Shown here piece by piece: positions 54,934 through 64,000 of a stretch of DNA of 64,000 nt. Both the position numbers and the translations under genes were made by a program. Numbering within the stretch: position 1 is the stretch's first letter; each line of letters starts with the position of its first letter. Origin of the DNA: Saxidomus purpurata (Eukaryota > Mollusca > Bivalvia > Venerida > Veneridae); the NCBI GenBank assembly GCA_022818135.1, contig JAFMSR010000008.1, positions 14,629,840 through 14,693,839 of the forward strand, written 5' to 3'. The notes beneath the pieces were generated by a model. That model was not told where the DNA came from, searched no databases, and was given only the letters and a program-made list of their open reading frames with translations.

Positions 54934-57900
54934 ATGTCAGATTTGACTCGGCAAGCGATAAAAAATCGAATCGGAGGCGGACTACCCCCCATGCCACCAC
55001 CGGGTGTGGGGTAAGATATATGAAATAGCAAATGTTGTTAAATGTCAGCCAAACTGAGAGTTTCAGTCGTCAATAATTTCAATTATTTAGACTTTTTTTT
55101 AATGTGTCCGGATAGTTTCTTCCTCGAGCATTTGGTCCTAGCGTAGTGTTTTTAGTAGTTTATACTTATTTATTTTAGCTCGATTGTGAAGAAAGCTTGA
55201 AGCTTATCGAGTCACTCTCGAGTCCGCTTCCTGGAAAGACCAGGACTGGTGCCATATGAGGAGGTACGGTCGTGACCTTAGTGGGGCTTGAACCCAGTGA
55301 AAATCCCTGCAGTCTGTGTATAGGAGAGATCACCGTGACGTCACACGGCAATTTTGATAAGATCGCTGGTGGGCAATATCAGTTGTGTTTACAATGTTTT
55401 TGTATCGGAACGGAATTTTAGATTTTTTATAACTTTTTTGCTACCTGAAAGATTTTTAAAATTCAAAAAGTTATGAAATGCTCTTGATACTCATATTTTC
55501 ACATTAAAATATCTCTTTTGAAAAACATACCTTTTTGAATGACATCTGATTTTTGAAAACGGCTTGTTGCTGCCATAACGATTTATGAAAACAGTGTAAG
55601 TTACGTGCTTGCGAATTTTTCATTTTGTATCTAAACGAAAATTGAAAATAATGTATAAAATGTATATTTTATAAGCTTTCTGGTGATATAAAACATTTAA
55701 AAATATATTATGTTTTAAAAAAGTTACAGCAGTTAAAAAATACCCCTATCATTACAAAAACACGGACTACCAACCGCTGCCCACCGCATTGATCTCTTAT
55801 CAGAAGAAAATATTGCGTAATACAGGGTTTTGTTTTCAAACACGATCTCTCCTTTACAAATGTACCGAGATTAGAAACAGACAATTTGATCCAAAATACG
55901 ATTTATAACTTGCATTCTGTTCATATCTTATTACCAACTGGTATAGCCTTCACTAATGAAGATTACAGACTGAAATAGCCGTCACAACAAAACAAAGGAC
56001 AAATATTTTGAATACACAAACAAATCCAGCGTCTTCAGCGCTTTGATCATTTAAAGTTCTGTCCGTAAACTTTCGTCTTCAGCGCTTTGATCATTTAAAG
56101 TTCCGTCCGTAAACTTTTCCTTGATAGCGCTCTACAGGTCACAGTTTTCATTTGACTTTCATGAAACTTGCCCAGAAAGTTGCCTGTAACCTATAGATGA
56201 TCCTTATTATTTTTGGTTAGTTGGTCAAAGGTCAAGGTCACAGTGACCCCAACGTTGAAAATGTTTTCTGCTCGATATCTTGAGACCTATATGACCAACA
56301 GTCTTCAAACTTCATAGGATGATTGGTCTTACTGAGTAGAGGATCCGATTTTTTGGTCAGTGTGTCAAAGGTCAATGTCACAGATTGTTCTGATCCTGAC
56401 CACCATGTCAAAATTGACCATACCTGGGCTTATAGAGGGAAAACTTTAAAAATCTTCATGTCTAGAACCAATAGGCACATAGCTTACATGTTTGGAATAT
56501 AGAATTATTTAGTGGACCTCTATGAAGAACAATTAAAATCAGAACCCCCAGGTTAAAATTGACCCTTTATGCTTTTAATGACCATGTATGATAGCCAATG
56601 GTAGCCAGGTGAGTGATATAGTGCAATTTTGGTCCTCTTGTGTTCCAGATGTTTTCAATATGAAGTAGTCTTGAACAGATTATTTCAGTATCATGTGACC
56701 AGTTATGAACAGATTATTTCAGTATCATGTGACCAGGTATGAACAGATTATTTCAGTATCATGTGACCCAGTATGAACAGATTATCTTACCTTTCAGAGG
56801 TATAAAGAAGAAACCTTTTGGAAGGAAGAGAGATTATACACCAGTTTACTGGGACAATTACTTTGAAAAGGAGCTTGATGTTAAAGTTGGTGAAAATGTA
56901 TCCTTTACAGTAACTGTTAAAAACAGTTCCATTTTGCGTACTCATATTTCTATGTCATACAGTTAGAAAAGATTGTGGTCAGCCCTGATGTAGTTGTTGT
57001 TGTCAAACATTTAATTTAGTTCTAGCATGTATTTTACACTGCTGGTCAAACTGCCTTTCATCCAGACACAGTACCCAAGCATGAACTGATGGTTTTTGTC
57101 TGTTGTCACATTGCAAATGTATTTGCTGAGTCAGCATCTGACAATAATGCTGTCTAAGCTGTCTGGTACATTGTGACTGAAATAACAAAAACAGGTTAGC
57201 AACTATTTCTTAAAATTTAGAATTGTTTATCTGTCCATTTTCAACAGTTATCATGTAGATATGGCGGTGACAACATTTGAAAAGCTGTCTTTAGACCAAG
57301 ATGTCTCTTTCAATAAAGTCTGAACTGCATTTTTTTCATGGACTAAAATGTAGGTTTGAAGTACAATTCCAAAGTAAAGTGGAATATGTACCATTTCATT
57401 TACTAGTTCTTTTCAGATATTGAACGTTCATGTAAATGTTGTGTATTCCTTTAGATATTTGTTGACCTTAACTACAATAGACATTCCGTGTGTATGAATG
57501 TGGCACAGAAGGGCCTGTATTGCTGTTTCTCCATGGTGGTGGATTCTCTGCTCTCTCATGGGCAGCACTAACTGTAAGTCGGATTTTAATATTTAATAGA
57601 GATACTTGTAATAGACACACACTGGGACAGAGATACCTATGATAAACAGTTAAACTTTACCTCGCTACATTTCTAAAATTGACTTGTCTGCCTTTAAGTT
57701 TTGACAGAATAATCTGCTAAATATCACTTTGAATTTGCGAGACAAAAATGTTCACGATTTTTAGCTCAACTATTCGAAGAATAAGGAGAGCTATCCTAGT
57801 CACCCGAGCGTCAGCGTCGGTGTCGGCGTCGGCGTAACCACTTATGTTAAAGTTTGCGTACCACCTTTAATATTTTCAAAGTCCATTGACATATGGCTTT

Positions 57901-60900
57901 GAAACTTTGCACACTTGTTCACCATCATGCCCCCAACCTGTACACAGGAGGAGGTAACTCTATCAAGCATTTTGACAAAATTATGCCCCTTTTTCTACTT
58001 AGAGTTTACGTTAAAGTTTGGGTACCACCTCAAATATTTTCAAAGTCCATTGACATATGGCTTTGAAACTTTGCACACTTGTTCACCATCATGCCCCCAA
58101 CCTGTACACAGGAGGAGGTAACTCTATCAAGCATTTTGACAAAATTATGCCCCTTTTTCTACTTAGAGTTTACGTTAAAGTTTGCGTACCACCTCAAATA
58201 TTTTCAAAGTCCATTGACATATGGCTTTGAAACTTTGCACACTTGTTCACCATCATGCCCCCAACCTGTACACAGGAGGAGGTCACTGTATCAAGCATTT
58301 TGACAAAATTATGCCCCTTTTTCGACTTAGAATTTACGTTAAAGTTTGCGTACCACCTCAAATATTTTCCAATTCAATTGTCATCTGGCTTTGAAATTTT
58401 GCACACTTGTTGACCATCATGCCCCCAACCTGTACACAGGAGGAGATAACTCTATCAAGCCTTTTGACAGAATTATGCCCCTTTTTCGACTTAGAATTTA
58501 AATTAAAGTTCCAGGATGGATATTATTTTATATTGTCAATCACTGAGAATAGTCGAGCGCGCTGTCTACTGACAGCTCTTGTTTATTTTCAGGGCAAATC
58601 ATGAGACCATGAATTCACAAAAATTCGATTCCACTGGTTCACACAGTTGAAAATATATCATTCATTTCGGGAAAAATTTCAATTAGTGAAATGATGAATT
58701 CACGAAGAAAAGCTCTTGCGGAAAATGCAAAAATAAAGTTCTCACGAATATTTCATGATTTGCAGTATTGTTCAAGCTTTCAAAGGGGTGCTCAGACTGA
58801 ATTACAAACTGTGCAGACCATGATCAGACTGCACATGTGTAAGCTCCGATTCCAAAGGTAGAATCATTGTGCCAATCAAATATAACTATCATTAATTTGC
58901 TACCTTTGTATGTACTTATTCCTTTGACTTTTCAAAGTATAGAATAAGCTGGTTACCTCTACACCAAAGCTGGTTCCCTCCTCCTCATGTTGGTATGAGC
59001 ATCCCACCTTAAATACAATTTACATTTTATGTCTGAACATCTTGAATCTTAAAAACAAACATGTGCATTCTTTCAGTTTTCACACATTTCTGTGTCAGTA
59101 AATAAGATCATAGGACCAGCTTATAGACATGTAAAATTGATACATGTATGTACGTTGTCAAACATATCCAGGTTTCTGTAAGTTTGTAATTCAACTGAAT
59201 GTCAAAGTACACAAGGGATGTGCCTTATATGAATATCTCCTCAGATAGCTTCTGGTCAGATTTTAATTTTTTTTTTTTTACAGGGGACTTGATTAGCTAA
59301 GTTTTCCTCTTTAATTATGTCACTTGTATTTTACTTCAGGGTACATTATCCAAACTTGTGGCATGTAGATGCACTGCAGTTGATCTCAGGGGTCATGGTA
59401 AGTTGGTTACCATGGTAACTGTTTCGTCATTTTTAAGCAAGTTTATGTTTTAGTCTTCTACAGAATGTTCTAAAAAATGGTAGTTAATCATGTAGAGTTG
59501 CTGTAACATACGTTAAAGTAAACAAGGATATATTGAGGTAAAATTGAATTTTTAAATAAAAGCCTGTTCAAAAATAGATTAAAATTAATGTGATTTGTAG
59601 AATGTTTTTACATAATTTTATAGAGTTATGAATACTGTATGTGATATTGTATAAAGTTTTAATGTTTAGGTGATAGTGTGACCACAGATGACTCAGTATT
59701 GTCTGCAGAAGTGATGTCAAGGTAAAATTTGCACTTTCATGTATATTTATCTCCAAGACACATGCAGAACCAAGGTTAACCTTTGTGACCAGTGTGGATT
59801 TTGTATTTTCAACTAAATAAAATTTGATAACCTTCTTTGGTCCCGTTATTTGAGAAAGTTGACAGTTTCTTACAGAGGATATGGGTCTAGTACCCATCCA
59901 GAATTAACAAGTTTTACAGAGATATATTTATTTTGTGTACTTTTATTTAAAAGGACATTTTCTGTACACATGTATACTGTAATGAGACAATAGGTGTATT
60001 GTATTTTCAGTGATGTAGGAGGCATAGTTAATGAGCTGTATGGCCAAGATTTACCACCAATTATACTTATTGGACATAGGTAGGTCAGTGTCACAGTGTG
60101 TCTTGTTTATGTGTATGCACATTTCACAGTATTTCATGAAACAAGCGTTGTCATCCCAGCCACCCATGTAATTCACTGGTACTAGAATGGCTAGTCAGTT
60201 GTGCATGGCTTAACTTCACCCAAATACATTGTATGGCTTAATCACCAATTATTATCAGATGTTATCCTAGAGTGTACTTCAAAATCCCCTTTGTCATAAT
60301 CCCCTTGGTCCAAAAATGGCAGAGTAGTCATAATTCCCTCAATGGATTTTACAAGTGGAAAAGCATATACTGCATAAAAAAATTTACAAATGTTTTATTT
60401 GTCTCTAGTTTAACTTTACTATAGCGAATGATTGAAAAAAATAAATTATTGTAATTAAAATGTAAAATGCATTAAGGAGATTATGATTACTATGCCATTT
60501 TTGGACCACTGGGATTTTGAGCGTTTTCCGTTATGCAAGGAAAAGAAATTAATATAAAATTAGCGACTTTTACAGTATACACTTGTTAGTGAAAGGAGAA
60601 ACTTTTGATTGCAAAAAGTAGGCTTGGTCAGGACATTACAAATGTTCCTTAATTTTATTCCAAGGTCTATTGTTATATGTAGTATTTATTGTCTTTATTT
60701 GTAAAAAATGATCATAATGTATGTAGCACAGTTGTAGCATGTTCACTTTGGGTGGTACAGGATTCAGGGTTCAATACCTGGAGTACCATGGTAGTAGTGT
60801 CGTAAGTGCAAGACACACGTTGATTCCATAATTTTATATGAATAAGTTATAAAGATAGGCTTTTCTATCTAGAATAAATGAATTAGTATAGAATTACATA

Positions 60901-63333
60901 TTTCTGATAGTATGGGAGGTGCGATCGCTGTACACGCTGGTATTAGAAGCCTTATTCCTTCTCTGGCTGGTCTCGTTGTGATAGATGTGGTAGAAGGCAC
61001 AGCTTTAGAGGCGCTTTCCAGTATGCAGAATTTTCTCAGGGGTAGACCCAAAGTGTTCAAATCTTTAGAACAAGCTATAGAATGGTGGTAAGTGAAACTG
61101 AAATAATTATGATCTTTAGTACTATAAAAGTTTCATATTAAATTAACAAAAAGCAAGATATCTGACAACTATGTCTGTCTGGGGGCTGATATTATGCCAG
61201 CAGAGTCGCTGACTTGAAGTCACTGTAATCTCTCATTGATTGAGGGTCCTGGGTTTGAGCCCAACTACTGTCTCTTTTATGTGAGAAAATCGGCAGTTTC
61301 TTATAGAAGAGAGTACAGGATTTTCCCAGGAGCAATGGTTAGGTAAACAGCCCACTTGAAAATATGAAAACATAAAAACTTAAGATTTCAGCCTTTGGAA
61401 ACATCTTTACTTGTAACAGGAGATCTGTATGAATTCAAAAAGAAGGTCAAAGGTCATTTGCTTTTTCAGTGTTAGAAGTGGTCAAGTTAGAAATGTAGAC
61501 TCAGCCAGAGTTTCCATGGTTGGTCAAGTTAAAAGGTTGGTAGGTTTTAGTATTACTCATCTAGCTCTTCACATGCTGTATAATTATATTCCTGTAAATG
61601 TCTGTCTCTCTCTTTTAGTATAAGTCGCAGCATACGACAGCAGAGATTGAAATTTTTTAATCTGATGAAATGAGTTGTATCTTCACTGTTCATTGTGTAG
61701 ACTGGCTACATATGGTATATACGTACATACATACACTTTAGTGCACATTCTTGTGAAAAATGGGAAGAGATCTTAGACTTGTGAAATTCAGTAGCTTGTC
61801 AGGAACTTAAAAATTTTGAAAAGAAGTGCATCATGTATATACCAGGAATAGCCTGTCACTGAGACCATAGAAAAGCAGACGCAAAACTCCAATAAAAAAG
61901 CTCTCAGTAAATGAAGGACATGGGATATGACTCACCTTAACACAAGTAGCACTACATTTAAACAGAGATGTAGAGGGTACTAAAAGAAACCTGCAAATAT
62001 CTGGCTACTGACGTGATTAAAACCAAAAACAAAATGAAAGCAATATTATTTCCTCTTCAAAACGGGTCTTGTTTCGTTCTCTTCCAGGATAGACACAAAT
62101 GAAACAGCTTCCTCGGAATTAGAACATCAGCATGAAGAAGAACACATGTTACATGACAACAACGACACTATAGCTGAGGAGGATGAAGAGGGCGGAGAAT
62201 GTAAAGGTCAAAGTTCACAATCAACCAATCAAAAATCACCTGAACAACAAAACAGGGAAACTGAATTTAAAAAACCTACAGTAAGTATTTTCATGTCTGG
62301 AGTGTATAAGTTTTTTTATTTATTTGGAATTCTGTATAAACAGAATGGGTGAGAGCTCTGACTGTCTAAGACCTTTTCCTGGCTACCATTGCAAAATAGT
62401 CTGATTTTGATGGAACATGGCAGAGAGCATTTATGCAGCCATTTTGGTTTGACAGATAAAACATGAAATTCAGAAATATAGTGCAGTTATACTTTTCAGG
62501 TCCCAGATATACAGTACACATGGCGTATAGACCTAGGTAAAACAGAACCATATTGGAGAGGATGGTTTGAGGGTCTGTCCAGTAAATTCCTGTCATGTGA
62601 AGTTCCAAAATTATTACTTTTAGCAGGTAAGTTATATGTACAATTAGCACAAAAAAACAAATTACATTTAATTTAACTAAAGTTTTGTCAACCTTTTCTG
62701 TTACTGAGTTCTTTGATTACAATTTAGTATTAGCTCATTGGAGCATAAATGAACTATCGTGACCACTCGGTGACCATTTTACTACAGTCATCCCTACACC
62801 ATAGTACATGTAACTTCATCTCTGCTATTCAGTTATAACTGTCTATTATGGCCATGGAGTGTGAGTGTGTGGGGGTTGGGAAGTGGGAGTAAAAAAGAAA
62901 AAGATTGGCAAGCCTCCCAAGCTATTCAATCCACCCAGGAGAACTTGGCAACGTGATAAAGGCAAAACCTAAAATTAAGCCTAAAATACCTATACAGTGC
63001 TGGTTGACTGTGTTTAAAGTGAAGAAAACAAGAGTGTTAACGCAGTTAAAAGCTCTGTACTATCCAACTGGAGTCCGCATTTGTGAGCAGTGAAGCCAGC
63101 ACATTGGTGTACTCCCAACTTCTGTCTTTTCTATTATGTTTTGAGATAATATATTTTATTGAGTTAACTTACAGACAGCAACGTGGCATTGTGAAAATTG
63201 CAAATTTGATAAATTCATTTTTAAAGTTTACAGAGCCAAGTTTACTATTCTTTTATGATTTTTACATCAATTTTCACATGTTTTGCAGGTGTAGACAGAC
63301 TAGATAAAGATTTAACTATAGGACAGATGCAAG
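54934..63333 (+). CDS. PPME1: PPME1, protein phosphatase 2A methylesterase (3' end outside window)
   Basis: Serine hydrolase of the alpha/beta fold that removes the methyl ester from the C-terminal leucine of the PP2A catalytic subunit. Exons: 54934-55010, 56798-56897, 57481-57573, 59340-59397, 59670-59721, 60011-60079, 60911-61087, 61470-61535, 62088-62280, 62500-62626, 63289-63333. These give 1,057 nt (352 codons) with phases consistent throughout. Landmarks: GRKRDYTPVYWDNYF, the oxyanion-type LHGGGFSALSW (residues 76-86), nucleophile motif GHSMGG with Ser150, Asp175 in VVIDVVEGTA, NFLRGRPKVFKSLEQAIEW, SARVSMVGQVKR, an acidic loop (EEDEEGGE), YTWRIDLGKTEPYW and GVDRLDKDLTIGQMQ. The Ser-Asp spacing (25) equals that of human S156/D181. 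The last exon(s), with the catalytic His and roughly 35-40 residues, are missing at the window edge. The start Met precedes a Pro/Gly-rich lead, as in vertebrates. Confidence 0.96.
55185..55320 (-). mobile_element. SINE fragment, PPME1 intron 1
   Basis: On minus it has GGGTTCAAGCCC (B-box-like) and GGTCTTTCCAGGAAGCGGA, matching the SINE family at 33240. Confidence 0.5.
56030..56117 (+). repeat. 44-bp tandem duplication
   Basis: Two copies of a 44-bp unit beginning CGTCTTCAGCGCTTTGATCA, at 56030 and 56074, with one base change. Confidence 0.9.
56120..56645 (+). mobile_element. Old repeat element with AGGTCA motifs, PPME1 intron 1
   Basis: Begins near AGCGCTCTACAGGTCACAG and ends GGTAGCCAGGTGAGTGATAT, then GGTCCTCTTGT. 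It contains GTCAAAGGTCAAGGTCACAG, also found in the elements at 9839 and 14312, and a decayed relative lies at 3240-3400. Boundaries are approximate. Confidence 0.45.
56673..56780 (+). repeat. 34-bp tandem repeat, four starts, next to PPME1 exon 2
   Basis: Three full 34-bp units and one partial unit of GAACAGATTATTTCAGTATC then ATGTGACC(A)... start at 56673, 56707, 56741 and 56775. The last runs into the real acceptor region (exon 2 starts at 56798). Every complete unit contains TTATTTCAG, an acceptor-like sequence. Confidence 0.92.
57760..58584 (+). mobile_element. Pearl/HINE-like element, copy 3, PPME1 intron 3
   Basis: Starts TTTAGCTCAACTATTCGAAG, then GCGTCGGTGTCGGCGTC, and ends GAATAGTCGAGCGCGCTGTC, then TACT-GACAGC-TCTTGTT. 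Termini, inverted repeats and 3' hairpin match copies 1 and 2, but the core is a different sequence: four tandem units of 164 bp starting at 57847, 58011, 58175 and 58339. Repeated open frames in it (LCPFFYLEFTLKF-like) are not genes. Confidence 0.85.
60715..60805 (+). mobile_element. tRNA-like SINE head, PPME1 intron 6
   Basis: A-box-like TTGTAGCATG and B-box-like GGGTTCAATACCTGG lie about 45 bp apart. No convincing cloverleaf. Confidence 0.4.
61190..61375 (+). mobile_element. tRNA-derived SINE, PPME1 intron 7
   Basis: Plus orientation: B-box-like GGGTTTGAGCCC, then CTCTTTTATGTGAGAAAATC, GGATTTTCCCAGGAGC and TTAGGTAAACAGCCCAC. Same family as 26231 and 33240. Confidence 0.65.
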
Positions 63334-63429
63334 GTATGTTTGACTGTACATTAGTATGGGTGTGAAGATGCCAGGTGAGAGATACAACAAAACAGGTCAT
63401 ATAATACAGGTGGCTTAGTAGCTATTAGT

Positions 63430-64000
63430 GGGTTATTTATCCCCCTGCCGAAGGCAAAGGGGATATTAGAAATGGTCTCCGTCCGTGCGTCCGTCTGTCC
63501 CAATTTTGTCTGGAGCATAACTCCAAAAGTACTTGAGCGATTTTCTTCAAACTTTATACACTGACAGAGCACATTGGGAGGAAGTGCAGTGTGTAAGAAC
63601 AATAACTCTACCTTGCCTACTTTTAGAGTTATTCCCCTTTATCAGATTTACTTTAAAAGTTTTGTCCGGAGCATAACTCCAAAAGTACTTGAGCGATTTT
63701 CTTCAAACTTCATACACTGACATAGCACATTGGTAGGAAGTGCAGTGTGTAAGAACAATAACTCTACCTTGCCTACTTTTAGAGTTATTCCCCTTTATCA
63801 GATTTACTTGAAAAACTTTGTCCGAAGCATAACTCTAAAAGTACTTGAGGGATTTACTTCAAACTTAATACACTGACATAGCACATTGGTAGGAAGTGCA
63901 GTGTGTAAGAACAATAACTCTACCTTGCCTACTTTTAGAGTTATTCCCCTTTATCAGATTTACTTGAAAAAAAATTCCGGAGCATGACTCCAAAAGTACT
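63430..64000 (+). mobile_element. Tandem-cored element truncated by the window edge
   Basis: Begins ATCCCCCTGCCGAAGGCAAA, then GTCCGTGCGTCCGTCTGTCC, followed by tandem units of about 156 bp (GGAGCATAACTCC-type motif at 63512, 63668, 63824 and 63979). The left end resembles the other HINE-like elements here (CCCCC start, then GTCCG runs). It lies in PPME1 downstream of exon 11. Confidence 0.75.

Noticed and set aside
57915..58604. Three nearly identical plus-strand frames (LCPFFYLEFTLKF...)
   Set aside because: They are translations of the 164-bp tandem units of a non-coding element in a PPME1 intron.

Overview
The window is nuclear DNA of a metazoan, most likely a bivalve mollusc. It is AT-rich and has many small exons with GT..AG introns. 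It also carries repeats of the kind described in clams and oysters: elements with conserved termini around about 160-bp tandem cores, tRNA-like SINEs and CR1/L2/Jockey-type LINE scraps. The species was not determined. Most of the 64 kb is intron, intergenic DNA and repeat.

Layout. (1) 993-9310, plus strand: the last four recognisable coding exons of an unidentified gene that starts left of the window. (2) 9311-21884: no gene recognised. It holds repeats, a possible poly(A) site of gene 1 near 15967, probably the 3' UTR of C2CD3, and one exon-like stretch at 19002-19151. (3) 21885-54638, minus strand: a complete C2CD3 gene. I could join 40 coding exons with every splice phase consistent, giving 8,436 nt and 2,811 aa. 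C2CD3 is the centriole-distal-end protein needed for centriole elongation, distal appendages and ciliogenesis. (4) 54639-54933: a 295-bp gap between two divergent start codons, presumed to be a bidirectional promoter. (5) 54934-63333, plus strand: the first 11 coding exons (352 codons) of PPME1, the carboxyl methylesterase of protein phosphatase 2A. Its last exon(s), with the catalytic histidine, lie beyond the right edge.

The two identified genes are head to head, as they are on human chromosome 11q13.4. This looks like a conserved divergent gene pair, although their protein functions (centriole assembly; PP2A demethylation) have no established direct link. Repeats sit close to exons in several places. 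One transposon end coincides with the splice donor of C2CD3 exon 6, another element ends about 17 bp from exon 12, and a 34-bp tandem repeat leads into the acceptor of PPME1 exon 2.

I saw no prokaryotic-type system, CRISPR array, rRNA or convincing functional tRNA. Gene models come from reading splice sites and from remembered family resemblance. No alignment or transcript data were available.
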